Assembly: GCF_000420705.1 (NCBI RefSeq)
Contig: NZ_ATVL01000006.1
Coordinates: 434,001 to 498,000 of the forward strand
Reading direction: 5' to 3'
Length of the DNA: 64,000 nt
DNA from: Hymenobacter norwichensis DSM 15439
GTDB lineage: Bacteria > Bacteroidota > Bacteroidia > Cytophagales > Hymenobacteraceae
Within the stretch, counting starts at the first letter, position 1; each line of letters starts with the position of its first letter. Shown piece by piece: positions 52,128-62,358 of this stretch. The position numbers and the translations under genes are program-made. The notes beneath the pieces are model-generated. The model was given only the letters and a program-made list of their open reading frames with translations. It searched no databases and was not told the DNA's origin.

Positions 52128-52682
52128 ATGTCACGCATTGGTAAACTGCCCATCAGCCTGCCCTCCGGTGTTCAGGTTGAAGTGAGCAAAGAAAACGAAG
52201 TAACTGTAAAGGGACCTAAGGGTACTTTGTCGGTTCCGGTTGACCGCGACATTACGGTTACGCAAGCCGACGGTCAGTTAGTAGTTGAGCGTCCTACTGA
52301 GCAGAAGCGCCACAAGGCGATGCACGGTCTGTACCGTTCACTGCTAAACAACTCCATCCAAGGAGTTAGCACTGGCTACGAGCACAAACTGGAGTTGGTA
52401 GGTGTAGGTTACAAAGCGGCAATGGCTGGTACTACGCTCGAACTTTCTTTAGGTTACTCGCACAATATCTTCTTGGCGTTGCCAAAAGAGGTAACTGCTA
52501 CCGCTGTAACCGAAAAAGGTAAAAACCCTATCGTTACTTTGACTAGCATCGATAAACAACTGCTCGGTCAGGTGGCCGCTAAGATCCGTTCGTTGCGCAA
52601 AGTTGAGCCTTACAAAGGCAAAGGTGTGCGCTTCGTTGGTGAGCAGATTCGTCGTAAGGCTGGTAAAACAGCTTCGAAATAA
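52128..52682 (+). CDS. rplF: 50S ribosomal protein L6
   Basis: The 184-residue product has two related folds; MSRIGKLPISLPSGVQVEV and the C-terminal EPYKGKGVRFVGEQIRRKAGK are conserved. It lies near the factor-binding site. Confidence 0.97.
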   Translation: MSRIGKLPISLPSGVQVEVSKENEVTVKGPKGTLSVPVDRDITVTQADGQLVVERPTEQKRHKAMHGLYRSLLNNSIQGVSTGYEHKLELVGVGYKAAMAGTTLELSLGYSHNIFLALPKEVTATAVTEKGKNPIVTLTSIDKQLLGQVAAKIRSLRKVEPYKGKGVRFVGEQIRRKAGKTASK

Positions 52683-52691
52683 TAACAGACC

Positions 52692-53042
52692 ATGGCTTTC
52701 GATAAAGCAACTAGAAGAAAACGGATCCAGCGCATCATCCGCACAAAGGTGGCTGGCACGTCCGAGCGTCCACGTCTGTCGGTGTTTCGCAGCAATACGG
52801 GCATTTATGCTCAGATTATTGACGATACAACCGGTCACACGTTGGCGTCTGCTTCCTCGAAGCACGTTTCGGTGGAAGGGGGCAACGGAGTCGCCCTCGC
52901 CGCCGCAGTCGGCAGAGAAATTGCCGCCCGTGCTACAGGAAAAGGAATTTCGAAAGTGGTATTTGACCGTTCCGGTTATCTCTACCACGGCCGCGTAAAA
53001 TCATTGGCAGAAGGAGCCCGCGAAGGCGGCCTCAATTTCTAA
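52692..53042 (+). CDS. rplR: 50S ribosomal protein L18
   Basis: The 116-residue product binds 5S r[20 protein letters not shown] and [15 protein letters not shown] are family stretches. rpsE starts 6 bases later. Confidence 0.96.
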   Translation: MAFDKATRRKRIQRIIRTKVAGTSERPRLSVFRSNTGIYAQIIDDTTGHTLASASSKHVSVEGGNGVALAAAVGREIAARATGKGISKVVFDRSGYLYHGRVKSLAEGAREGGLNF

Positions 53043-53048
53043 ATCATC

Positions 53049-53657
53049 ATGGCAGAATTTAACAACGGCCCTCGTGGTGGCAACGCCGACAACCGTGGCG
53101 GTGGCAATGACCGTCGTGGTGGTGGCAATGACCGTCGCGGTAACGACCGTAACGCCGAACAATCGCGCACCGGCGACTCGGACTTAAAAGAGAAAGTAGT
53201 TGCTATCAACCGCGTTGCTAAAGTAGTGAAAGGCGGTCGTCGCTTCAGCTTCTCGGCTATCGTAGTAGTAGGTGACGGCAACGGTACCGTTGGCTACGGC
53301 CTCGGTAAGGCAAACGAAGTAACCGACGCTATTGCTAAGGGCATTGATGACGCGAAGAAAAACCTTGTTCGTGTTCCTCTCTACAAGCACACTGTGCCTC
53401 ACGTAATGGAAGGCAAGTACTCTGGTGGCTTTGTGTTGGTACAGCCGGCTGCTGCTGGTACTGGTGTAATTGCTGGTGGTGCTATGCGTGCTGTGTTCGA
53501 AAGCGCTGGTATCAAGGATGTACTAGCAAAGTCGAAAGGCTCTTCGAACCCCCACAACGTGGTGAAGGCTACTTTCGATGCATTGCTGAAAATGCGTGAC
53601 CCGATGCAAATCGCTCAGGCTCGCGGCATCACTCTCGCCCAAGTTTTTAACGGTTAA
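53049..53657 (+). CDS. rpsE: 30S ribosomal protein S5 with RGG-like N-terminal extension
   Basis: The 202-residue product has a normal S5 body from about residue 46 ([38 protein letters not shown]). Residues 1-45 are a Gly/Arg/Asn/Asp-rich extension with a tandem unit (GGGNDRR twice). S5 lines the mRNA entry channel opposite S3 and affects decoding accuracy. The extension resembles the S3 tail in composition. The ATG at 53049 lies 6 bases after rplR. Confidence 0.96.
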   Translation: MAEFNNGPRGGNADNRGGGNDRRGGGNDRRGNDRNAEQSRTGDSDLKEKVVAINRVAKVVKGGRRFSFSAIVVVGDGNGTVGYGLGKANEVTDAIAKGIDDAKKNLVRVPLYKHTVPHVMEGKYSGGFVLVQPAAAGTGVIAGGAMRAVFESAGIKDVLAKSKGSSNPHNVVKATFDALLKMRDPMQIAQARGITLAQVFNG

Positions 53658-53663
53658 TAAGCA

Positions 53664-53843
53664 ATGGCGCAGATTCAAATTAAACTCGTCAAAAGCGTTA
53701 TTGACCGCCCTGAGCGTCAGAAGCGCACGATTAAGGCCTTGGGCCTTGGTAAAATCGGCAGCACCAAAGAGGTAGAAAACACTCCTCAGGTAGCTGGTAT
53801 GGTAGCTGCAGTGCAGCACCTGTTGGAAGTAACCGCACTTTAG
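53664..53843 (+). CDS. rpmD: 50S ribosomal protein L30
   Basis: The 59-residue product (MAQIQIKLVKSVIDRPERQ, then TIKALGLGKIGSTKEVENTP) is too short to appear in many ORF lists but is clear from homology and position between rpsE and rplO. Confidence 0.95.
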   Translation: MAQIQIKLVKSVIDRPERQKRTIKALGLGKIGSTKEVENTPQVAGMVAAVQHLLEVTAL

Positions 53844-53855
53844 GATATCCCGACC

Positions 53856-54302
53856 ATGAATCTCAGCAATCTCCAACCCGCCGAAGGCTCAACGCGCAAT
53901 AACAAGCGCCTTGGCCGTGGTACGGGTTCCGGCCGTGGCGGCACTTCGACGCGCGGTCACAAAGGCCAAAAGTCCCGTTCGGGCTATTCTAAAAAGTCAG
54001 GCTTCGAAGGTGGCCAGATGCCGTTGCAGCGCCGTGTACCTAAGTTCGGTTTCAAGAACATCAACCGAATCGAGTACAAGGCAGTTAACCTAGACGTATT
54101 GGCTGGTTTAACTGAAAACGGTGCTGTTACCACACTTGATAGCGCATTCTTCGTATCAGCTGGTTTGGCCTCGAAAAGCGCAAAGATCAAAGTACTAGGC
54201 CGTGGTGAAATCACTAAGGCCCTAGAAGTTCACGCTCATGCTTTCTCAAAATCTGCTGTTGAAGCTATTGAGAAAGCAGGGGGTAAAGCTGTGACGCTGT
54301 AA
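53856..54302 (+). CDS. rplO: 50S ribosomal protein L15
   Basis: The 148-residue product has the Gly/Arg-rich N-terminus (NNKRLGRGTGSGRGGTSTRG) and FEGGQMPLQRRVPKFGF. It is a late assembly protein. secY begins 13 bases later. Confidence 0.97.
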   Translation: MNLSNLQPAEGSTRNNKRLGRGTGSGRGGTSTRGHKGQKSRSGYSKKSGFEGGQMPLQRRVPKFGFKNINRIEYKAVNLDVLAGLTENGAVTTLDSAFFVSAGLASKSAKIKVLGRGEITKALEVHAHAFSKSAVEAIEKAGGKAVTL

Positions 54303-54315
54303 AGCAAGACTGGCA

Positions 54316-55635
54316 ATGAACAAGTTCATCACTACGATCAAGAACATTTTTGCGATTGAAGATCTGCGTATGCGGATCTTCAATACGCTTTTCTTCATTG
54401 CCATATACCGGTTAGGTTCTTTCGTGGTGCTACCGGGCGTTGATGCAACTCGTCTAAAGACAGGTGGCGCATCAGGGGTGTTTGGTATTTTGGATACGCT
54501 ACTTGGTGGCGCATTCAGTAATGCTTCCATCTTTGCCTTGGGCATTATGCCTTACATCTCGGCTTCTATTGTGCTACAGTTGCTCACGATAGCAGTGCCC
54601 TATTTCCAAAAGCTTCAGAAAGAAGGGGAGTCGGGCCGAAAGAAAATCAATCAGTATACACGTATTCTCACCATCCCGATTGTGATGGCGCAGTCGGTTG
54701 GCTTTATTGCCACCATCAATGCTGATGCCATTACCAACCCTGGTACGTTCTTCACCATCACCACGATGCTGATTATTACGGCTGGCACGTTGTTTTGCAT
54801 GTGGTTAGGTGAGAAAATCACGGATAAAGGCATTGGTAATGGTATTTCCATGATCATCATGATCGGGATTGTATCACGACTACCAGGTGCAATTATCGGT
54901 GAGGCAGCTGCCAAAGGGATGCGCGGTTCATTGATCTTTTTGATTGAACTAGTTGTCCTGTTTTTGGTGGTAATGGCAGTCATCGTGCTAACACAGGCTG
55001 TGCGCCGGATTCCGGTACAGTATGCCAAGCAAGTAGGTAGCACTGCTCAGTTAAACGCACAGCGTCAATTCATCCCGATGAAGGTGAATGCAGCTGGGGT
55101 AATGCCTATTATCTTCGCGCAGTCGTTGATGTTCGTGCCTGCTATACTTGCTTCTGTTTGGCAAAACGATAGTGAAACTGCTAGCTACATCGGCGTGAAA
55201 TTCTCTGATTACACGTCGTGGCAGTACAATTTAGTTTTTGCTACTCTCATCATTGTCTTCACTTACTTCTATACAGCTATCAGCGTCAATCCTAATCAGA
55301 TTGCTGATGACTTGAAGCGTAGTGGCGGCTTCGTGCCTGGCGTAAAGCCTGGCCGTGACACCTCCGAGTATATTGATGAGGTTCTTACTCACATTACGTT
55401 GCCTGGCGCTGTTGCATTGGCTCTGATAGCAATTTTTCCTTCTCTTGCTCTGTTAGCTGGTATTACACGTCCATTCTCTGCCTTTTATGGTGGTACCTCA
55501 CTTATCATCATGGTAGGTGTAGTGCTGGACACGCTCAACCAAGTAGAAAGCTACTTGCTGATGCGTCACTACGATGGCATGATGAAAACGGGCAAGTTGC
55601 GTGGCCGTTCACAGAACATAGCAATGGCATCATAG
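54316..55635 (+). CDS. secY: Preprotein translocase subunit SecY
   Basis: The 439-residue product has ten membrane segments and forms the protein-conducting channel. ALGIMPYISASIVLQLL and GGFVPGVKPGRDTSEYID match the plug and cytoplasmic loops. map follows after 6 bases; adk, found here in many bacteria, is absent. Confidence 0.97.
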   Translation: MNKFITTIKNIFAIEDLRMRIFNTLFFIAIYRLGSFVVLPGVDATRLKTGGASGVFGILDTLLGGAFSNASIFALGIMPYISASIVLQLLTIAVPYFQKLQKEGESGRKKINQYTRILTIPIVMAQSVGFIATINADAITNPGTFFTITTMLIITAGTLFCMWLGEKITDKGIGNGISMIIMIGIVSRLPGAIIGEAAAKGMRGSLIFLIELVVLFLVVMAVIVLTQAVRRIPVQYAKQVGSTAQLNAQRQFIPMKVNAAGVMPIIFAQSLMFVPAILASVWQNDSETASYIGVKFSDYTSWQYNLVFATLIIVFTYFYTAISVNPNQIADDLKRSGGFVPGVKPGRDTSEYIDEVLTHITLPGAVALALIAIFPSLALLAGITRPFSAFYGGTSLIIMVGVVLDTLNQVESYLLMRHYDGMMKTGKLRGRSQNIAMAS

Positions 55636-55641
55636 TCAGTC

Positions 55642-56412
55642 ATGATTGTTTACAAGACTGAGGAAGAAATAGAACTCATTAGAGCTAGTGCTAAAGTGCT
55701 AGCTCAAGCCCACGGAGAAGTTGCGGGCATGATTCGGGAAGGAGTAACTACGCGAGAGCTAGATAAGCGCGCCGAGGAATTCATCCGAGACCATGGCGGA
55801 CAACCATCTTTCAAAGGTTATAATGATTTTCCTTACAGTCTCTGTATTTCTCCTAACTCAGTTGTAGTACACGGTTTCCCTGGAGACCATACTTTGAAGA
55901 GTGGAGATATTATCTCAGTGGACGCCGGAGTATTGCTGAACGGTTACCATTCCGATAGTGCATATACTTACCCAGTAGGTGAGGTAAATCTAGAGGTCCT
56001 TCAATTATTGGAGGAAACCAAAAAGTCACTGTACCTCGGTATTGAGAAAGCAGTAGCTGGTAACAGGATGGGCGATGTTGGCTATGCTATTCAGAACCAC
56101 GTTGAAAAACAAGGTTATGGAGTAGTTAGGGAACTAGTCGGTCATGGAATTGGTAAGAAGTTGCACGAGCGGCCAGAAGTGCCAAACTACGGTAAACGTG
56201 GTTCGGGGCTGAAACTGCAAACCGGGCTGGTTCTCGCTATTGAGCCAATGGTGAATCTAGGTAAAAAGGATGTAGTGCAAGAAAAGGATGGCTGGACTAT
56301 CCGAACCAAGGACTATAAACCTTCAGCACACTTCGAGCACACCGTAGTAGTACGAAAAGATAAAGCGGAGATTCTTACCTCCTTTGAATACATAGAAAAA
56401 GCCTTACAGTAG
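55642..56412 (+). CDS. map: Methionine aminopeptidase type I
   Basis: The 256-residue product removes the initiator Met. The M24 'pita-bread' fold shows [19 protein letters not shown] with two metal Asp, [12 protein letters not shown] with the metal His, and LAIEPMVN with the metal Glu. Full length; infA starts 4 bases later. Confidence 0.96.
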   Translation: MIVYKTEEEIELIRASAKVLAQAHGEVAGMIREGVTTRELDKRAEEFIRDHGGQPSFKGYNDFPYSLCISPNSVVVHGFPGDHTLKSGDIISVDAGVLLNGYHSDSAYTYPVGEVNLEVLQLLEETKKSLYLGIEKAVAGNRMGDVGYAIQNHVEKQGYGVVRELVGHGIGKKLHERPEVPNYGKRGSGLKLQTGLVLAIEPMVNLGKKDVVQEKDGWTIRTKDYKPSAHFEHTVVVRKDKAEILTSFEYIEKALQ

Positions 56413-56416
56413 CCTT

Positions 56417-56635
56417 ATGGCCAAACAAACTTCCATTGAGCAAGACGGAGTCATCCTGGAAGCCCTTTCTAATGCCATGTTCCGGGTGGAACTAGAGAAT
56501 GGTCACCAACTGATTGCCCACATTTCGGGTAAGATGCGGATGCACTACATCAAAATTTTGCCGGGAGATAAGGTAAAGCTGGAAATGTCACCCTACGATC
56601 TGTCGAAGGGACGAATTGTGTACCGTTACAAATAA
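56417..56635 (+). CDS. infA: Translation initiation factor IF-1
   Basis: The 72-residue OB-fold product ([20 protein letters not shown], then [16 protein letters not shown]) sits in the A site during initiation. The gene lies between map and rpmJ, as is usual. Confidence 0.97.
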   Translation: MAKQTSIEQDGVILEALSNAMFRVELENGHQLIAHISGKMRMHYIKILPGDKVKLEMSPYDLSKGRIVYRYK

Positions 56636-56643
56636 CCGACGAC

Positions 56644-56760
56644 ATGAAAGTCAAAACGTCCATCAAAAAGCGTAGTGTCGATTGCAAAATCGTTCGCCGT
56701 AATGGCAAGCTCTACGTCATCAACAAAAAGAACCCGCGCTACAAGCAGCGTCAAGGGTAG
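56644..56760 (+). CDS. rpmJ: 50S ribosomal protein L36 (zinc-free form)
   Basis: The 38-residue product ([19 protein letters not shown], ending YKQRQG) keeps only one of the zinc ligands (Cys14). The other Cys and the His of the classic form are replaced, so it should not bind zinc. It is too short for many ORF lists. It lies 8 bases after infA. Confidence 0.95.
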   Translation: MKVKTSIKKRSVDCKIVRRNGKLYVINKKNPRYKQRQG

Positions 56761-56786
56761 TAGCACCAGACTTTTTAATAAAGCAC

Positions 56787-57164
56787 ATGGCTCGTATTGC
56801 AGGGGTAGATATCCCAGATAACAAGCGCGGTGAAATCGCGCTGACTTACATTTTCGGCATCGGCCGTCCTTCTGCTCAGCAGATCCTCACTAAAGCAGGC
56901 GTTGACCTGAACAAGAAAGTGAAAGATTGGACTGAAGCTGAAGCTGGCGAAATCCGTGGCGTAATTGCTGCTGAATTCAAGACCGAAGGTGTGCTGCGCT
57001 CAGAGGTGCAGTTGAACATCAAGCGTCTGATGGACATCGGTTGCTACCGTGGTCTACGTCACCGCAAAGGTCTGCCAGTTCGTGGTCAGCGTACCAAGAA
57101 CAACTCGCGTACCCGCAAGGGCAAGCGTAAGACTGTTGCTGGCAAGAAGAAGGCTACTAAATAA
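56787..57164 (+). CDS. rpsM: 30S ribosomal protein S13
   Basis: The 125-residue product ([26 protein letters not shown]) contacts P-site tRNA; the C-terminal [19 protein letters not shown] is basic. A 79-base gap without clear signals precedes rpsK. Confidence 0.97.
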   Translation: MARIAGVDIPDNKRGEIALTYIFGIGRPSAQQILTKAGVDLNKKVKDWTEAEAGEIRGVIAAEFKTEGVLRSEVQLNIKRLMDIGCYRGLRHRKGLPVRGQRTKNNSRTRKGKRKTVAGKKKATK

Positions 57165-57243
57165 ACCGTAGCGGGAATCGACTTTTGTTTTGACTTAGTC
57201 ATAGCATTAGTCAACACCTTCCGCACATTTTCGCGATAACCAA

Positions 57244-57636
57244 ATGGCACAAAAAAGAAAAGACAAAGCCAAGAAGCGCGTTGTCGTTGTTGAGCCAGTA
57301 GGCCAGGTACACATCAAAGCCTCGTTCAACAACATCATCATTTCCATTACCAACAACAACGGCCAAGTTATTTCTTGGGCTTCTGCTGGTAAGATGGGCT
57401 TCCGTGGCTCGAAGAAAAATACGCCTTACGCTGCTCAGATGGCTGCTACCGACTGCGGTAAAGTAGCTCACGACTTGGGCATGCGCAAAGCCGAAGTGTT
57501 TGTGAAAGGTCCGGGTGCTGGCCGTGAGTCAGCTATCCGTACGCTGGGTAACGTGGGTATTGAGGTAACGACCATCAAGGACGTGACGCCGCTGCCCCAC
57601 AATGGCTGCCGTCCTCCCAAACGTCGTCGCGTATAA
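57244..57636 (+). CDS. rpsK: 30S ribosomal protein S11
   Basis: The 130-residue product lies in the 30S platform. [19 protein letters not shown] and [22 protein letters not shown] C-terminus (here [18 protein letters not shown]) are typical. A palindrome lies in the gap to rpsD. Confidence 0.97.
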   Translation: MAQKRKDKAKKRVVVVEPVGQVHIKASFNNIIISITNNNGQVISWASAGKMGFRGSKKNTPYAAQMAATDCGKVAHDLGMRKAEVFVKGPGAGRESAIRTLGNVGIEVTTIKDVTPLPHNGCRPPKRRRV

Positions 57637-57642
57637 TTATCT

Positions 57643-57738
57643 GAACTGGCAAACCTTGTGTTTGTCTCTGGTGTCGGGTTTCTGGTGCGCCTTTTCTATC
57701 TGGTAAGGCACGTCTGAGAAGCCCGACACGCGCAGTTC
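57643..57738. repeat. Heptamer-built palindrome between rpsK and rpsD
   Basis: GTGTCGGGTTTCT (57671-57683) pairs with AGAAGCCCGACAC (57717-57729), with one G-T, and outer GAACTG/CAGTTC also match. The left arm reads as words TCTCTGG, TGTCGGG, TTTCTGG. Confidence 0.65.
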
Positions 57739-57766
57739 AACCCCCTCAAAACTTTACAACCCCAAA

Positions 57767-58372
57767 ATGGCACGTTATACCGGTCCAAAAACCAAGATTG
57801 CCCGTCGCTTTGGTGAGCCGATCTTTGGCCCAAGCAAGGCACTCACCAAGAAAGCCTATCCTCCTGGCCAGCATGGCCGTGGTCGTCGTAAAAAACAAAG
57901 CGAGTACGCTGTCCAGTTGATGGAGAAGCAGAAAGTTAAATATATGTACGGTGTGCTCGAAAAGCAGTTCGAGAACCTATTCCATAAAGCAGCCACTATG
58001 CCCGGTATCACCGGTGACAACCTGCTGGCTTTGCTGGAATCACGCCTCGACAACACTGTGTACCGTTTGGGCATTGCTACAACGCGTCGTGCCGCTCGTC
58101 AGTTGGTGTTGCACAAGCACGTTACTGTGAACGGTGAAATCGTAAACATTGCTTCTTACAAACTACGCGCTGGTGACATCGTAGCAGTACGTGAAAAGTC
58201 GAAGTCACTGGAGGCCATTACTACTAGCCTGAGTGCTCGTAATGCTCGTGCTTTCTCGTGGTTGGAATGGGACGGCAAGGAAATGGCTGGTAAGTTCATC
58301 AGCGCTCCTTCGCGTGAGTTGATTCCGGAGAAAATCACGGAGCAGCTTATCGTCGAGTTGTACTCGAAGTAA
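57767..58372 (+). CDS. rpsD: 30S ribosomal protein S4 (zinc-free form)
   Basis: The 201-residue product is the 16S assembly initiator; with S3 and S5 it forms the mRNA entry channel. There are no Cys ligands at the N-terminus. [25 protein letters not shown] and [11 protein letters not shown] match the S4 domain. Confidence 0.97.
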   Translation: MARYTGPKTKIARRFGEPIFGPSKALTKKAYPPGQHGRGRRKKQSEYAVQLMEKQKVKYMYGVLEKQFENLFHKAATMPGITGDNLLALLESRLDNTVYRLGIATTRRAARQLVLHKHVTVNGEIVNIASYKLRAGDIVAVREKSKSLEAITTSLSARNARAFSWLEWDGKEMAGKFISAPSRELIPEKITEQLIVELYSK

Positions 58373-58434
58373 TCTGGGAATGGGTCTGCCTATGCAGACC
58401 ACTCTCTTACTTCGACTTTCTTTAAATGGATTCA

Positions 58435-58501
58435 AGTATTGGGTAGTGGGTACTGAGACACTTCATTAGGTCTCAATATTCAATACCCATTACTCAATAC
58501 T
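58435..58501. repeat. Heptamer-built palindrome between rpsD and rpoA
   Basis: The left arm 58435-58459 consists of words TATTGGG, TAGTGGG, TACTGAG. The right arm 58470-58501 on the minus strand reads TATTGAG, TAATGGG, TATTGAA, TATTGAG. The arms pair imperfectly. A separate GGTCTGC/GCAGACC hairpin lies at about 58384-58400, just after rpsD. Confidence 0.75.
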
Positions 58502-58517
58502 AAAACCGCCCCAACTT

Positions 58518-59507
58518 ATGTCAATCTTAGCTTTTCAAATGCCGGAGAAGGTAGTGATGGAGAAATCCGACGACTTCTACGGAACGTTTGAATTTAAACC
58601 GCTGGAGAAAGGCTACGGCGTCACGATCGGCAACGCATTGCGCCGTATCCTGCTGTCGTCGCTGGAGGGCTACGCCATCACGTCGGTTCGCACCAGCAGC
58701 GTTCTGCACGAGTTCATGACCATTGAGGGTGTAATTGAGGACATGTCCGAAATCATCCTCAACCTGAAGCAAGTGCGCTTCAAGAAGGTTAGTGATGCAA
58801 TCGAGGACAAAATCACGGTTCGCATCAAAGGCCAGGAAACGTTTACTGCTGGGGATATCAACAAATTCACCAACGGTTTCGAAGTCCTAAACACGGACCT
58901 CATCATCTGCCACGTTGATCCTTCAGTAGAGCTAGAGTTTGAATTTTCGATTCAGAAAGGCCGTGGCTACGTGCCTGCTGAAGAGAACAAGCCAGCCGAC
59001 CAAGTATTCGGTCAGATTGCTATTGATGCCATCTTCACGCCAATCAAAAACGTGAAGTATAGCATTGAAAACACGCGGGTAGAACAGAAAACTGACTACG
59101 AGAAGCTCCTCATCGAGATTCACACAGACGGTTCAATCCACCCAGAGGAAGCGCTGAAAGGTGCTGCTAATATTCTGATTCAACACTTTATGCTGTTCTC
59201 GGACAGCACCATGACCTTTGAAACGGCTAAGGCCGAAGAAGAGGAAACTGTAGATGAAGAAACGCTGCACATGCGCAAAGTTCTGAAGACGCCATTGGCG
59301 GATATGGACTTGAGCGTGCGCGCTTACAACTGCCTCAAAGCTGCCGACATCAAAACGCTCGGCGACTTGGTGCAGTTGGATATGTCGGACATGATGAAGT
59401 TCCGCAACTTCGGTAAGAAGTCGTTGACCGAGCTGGAAAACCTCGTTGAGGAGAAAGGCTTGAACTTCGGTATGGACTTGAGCAAGTATAAGCTCGACGA
59501 AGAATAG
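58518..59507 (+). CDS. rpoA: DNA-directed RNA polymerase subunit alpha
   Basis: The 329-residue product nucleates polymerase assembly. The N-terminal domain has EPLEKGYG-like sequence ([22 protein letters not shown]). The C-terminal domain ([31 protein letters not shown]) contacts DNA and activators. A strong hairpin follows the stop, separating it from rplQ. Confidence 0.98.
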   Translation: MSILAFQMPEKVVMEKSDDFYGTFEFKPLEKGYGVTIGNALRRILLSSLEGYAITSVRTSSVLHEFMTIEGVIEDMSEIILNLKQVRFKKVSDAIEDKITVRIKGQETFTAGDINKFTNGFEVLNTDLIICHVDPSVELEFEFSIQKGRGYVPAEENKPADQVFGQIAIDAIFTPIKNVKYSIENTRVEQKTDYEKLLIEIHTDGSIHPEEALKGAANILIQHFMLFSDSTMTFETAKAEEEETVDEETLHMRKVLKTPLADMDLSVRAYNCLKAADIKTLGDLVQLDMSDMMKFRNFGKKSLTELENLVEEKGLNFGMDLSKYKLDEE

Positions 59508-59515
59508 AAATTTTC

Positions 59516-59561
59516 AAGGTGCTCTTTCTGCCGCAGTTTATGCTGCTAGAAAGAGCACCTT
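59516..59561 (+). terminator. Terminator after rpoA
   Basis: AAGGTGCTCTTTCT pairs with AGAAAGAGCACCTT over 14 bp, with an inner GCAG/CTGC, followed by seven Ts. Confidence 0.85.
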
Positions 59562-59685
59562 TTTTTGCCCATTCACTTTTTTCATTAGTGAGCCCAAGGG
59601 ACAACGGTTCTAATGAGAAGGCAACTTAATCTAAGTAAGCCTTCCGCCGTGGTCGTTGTTCGCAAGCCCACACATTTCCTCTTTT

Positions 59686-60291
59686 ATGCGTCACGGTAAA
59701 ACCATCAACCACCTCGGCCGCACGGCCTCGCACCGCAATGCCATGCTGGCGAACATGGCTTCGTCTTTGATCATGCACAAGCGCGTGACGACGACTGTAG
59801 CTAAAGCTAAAGCTCTGCGTCAGTTTGTAGAGCCCCTCCTCACCAAGTCGAAGAACGATACTACACACTCGCGTCGTACGGTTTTCTCGGTATTGGAGAA
59901 CAAAGAGACTTTGAAAGAACTGTTCGGTGACGTAGCAGCTAAAATTGCTAACCGTCCCGGCGGCTATACCCGCATTATCAAGTTGAGCCAGACTCGTCTT
60001 GGTGACAACGCTGAGATGTGCATCATCGAATTGGTTGACTACAACGAAACGTTGTTGGAAGCTAAGACGGCTGGTGAAGCTAAGACTACGAACACCCGTC
60101 GTTCGCGCGGCAAGAAGAAAGCAAGCACTACTACGGCTGGTGAAGGCGAATCTTCGGCAGAAGTTGTAGTTGACGCTCCAGTAGCGGCTGCACCAACCAC
60201 AGAGGTGTCGGCTCCGGAAGATACCCCAACGGACACGCTGAAAGAAGGTGAAACACGCGACGAGAAGAAAGACGAAGAGTCTGCTTTGTAG
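59686..60291 (+). CDS. rplQ: 50S ribosomal protein L17 with long C-terminal tail
   Basis: The 201-residue product has the L17 core ([20 protein letters not shown] to [10 protein letters not shown], residues 1-124). A tail follows: a basic patch ([10 protein letters not shown]), then an acidic Ala/Thr/Glu-rich stretch ending [11 protein letters not shown]17 is usually about 120-160 residues. The start at 59686 gives the family MRHGK. A terminator before it means it may need its own promoter, which I did not find. Confidence 0.95.
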   Translation: MRHGKTINHLGRTASHRNAMLANMASSLIMHKRVTTTVAKAKALRQFVEPLLTKSKNDTTHSRRTVFSVLENKETLKELFGDVAAKIANRPGGYTRIIKLSQTRLGDNAEMCIIELVDYNETLLEAKTAGEAKTTNTRRSRGKKKASTTTAGEGESSAEVVVDAPVAAAPTTEVSAPEDTPTDTLKEGETRDEKKDEESAL

Positions 60292-60314
60292 TCTGAGCGT
60301 ATAGTAGAAAGATG

Positions 60315-60346
60315 AAAAGGGACGTGCCAATCGGTACGTCCCTTTT
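60315..60346 (+). terminator. Terminator after rplQ
   Basis: AAAAGGGACGTGCC pairs with GGTACGTCCCTTTT with one wobble, followed by TT. Confidence 0.85.
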
Positions 60347-60463
60347 TTATTTGCTTGAAGATAGCCTTACAGGATTAGGGCGAAAGGTGGCGAAACAGAT
60401 AGGCTGTTTTATGAAATTCTTACCTTGCCGCCACAAACACTGTGTCTTTGTCGAGCCTTGTGA

Positions 60464-61783
<1,320 letters not shown>

Positions 61784-61810
61784 GCTGCTTCGTAAGGAGA
61801 AATACTAAAG

Positions 61811-61840
61811 CGACCCTGCTGCCAATTGGCGGCAGGGTCG
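61811..61840 (+). terminator. Terminator after eno
   Basis: CGACCCTGCTGCC pairs with GGCGGCAGGGTCG around AATT with one wobble, followed by six Ts. Confidence 0.9.
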
Positions 61841-61907
61841 TTTTTTGTTGATAGAAGAATGGTCCAAAAGAAAAGCTGTTATCTTTTCAGGCAGTAACGA
61901 ATGCCTT

Positions 61908-61915
61908 TATCTTTG
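61908..61915 (+). promoter_or_regulatory. -7 element (TATCTTTG) directly before the FtsB/DivIC-like gene
   Basis: TATCTTTG ends 4 bases before the ATG at 61920. TTTC at 61885-61888 is a possible -33 with a 19-base spacer. The transcript start would fall at or next to the ATG. Confidence 0.65.
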
Positions 61916-61919
61916 CCCT

Positions 61920-62237
61920 ATGGCTATTCCCAACGTCCTCACACGTACCCCTGGCTTCCTGCGGAGCTTCTACTTCTATGCGGGACTGAGCTTTCTGGTG
62001 TGGATGCTGGTGTTTGATGCCAACGATTTTGTGAAACAGTATGATATGTACGCCAAGCTTCAGGAGCTTCAGGCCGAGCGCACGTACTATCTCGACAATA
62101 TCGAAATGGTGAAGAAGGAGCGGGCTGAGTTGCTGAGTAGTCCGGAACTGCTGGAAAAGTTTGCGCGGGAAAAATACATCATGAAACGACCCAGCGAGGA
62201 TGTATTTATTCTGGTTCCGAACCAGGAGGCTAATTAA
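61920..62237 (+). CDS. FtsB/DivIC-family septum formation initiator
   Basis: The 105-residue product has a single membrane helix (residues 17-35; YFYAGLSFLVWMLVFDAND) followed by a coiled coil (LQELQAERTYYLDNIEMVKKE) and KFAREKYIMKRPSEDVFIL. That is the pattern of FtsB/DivIC, which bridges division proteins at the septum. The ATG at 61920 follows a promoter by 4 bases, so the mRNA is probably leaderless. A longer in-frame extension upstream spans the promoter and was rejected. Confidence 0.85.
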   Translation: MAIPNVLTRTPGFLRSFYFYAGLSFLVWMLVFDANDFVKQYDMYAKLQELQAERTYYLDNIEMVKKERAELLSSPELLEKFAREKYIMKRPSEDVFILVPNQEAN

Positions 62238-62358
62238 TGCTAGGCGCCGTAGCCAGATGCCAGTGGCAATAATGCATTTTGCATGAACCATGCGGAATTC
62301 AGCCAGGTTGCATAGCAATGGGCGCGCCACGGAAAGGCACCAGTCCCCTGTAAAGCCT

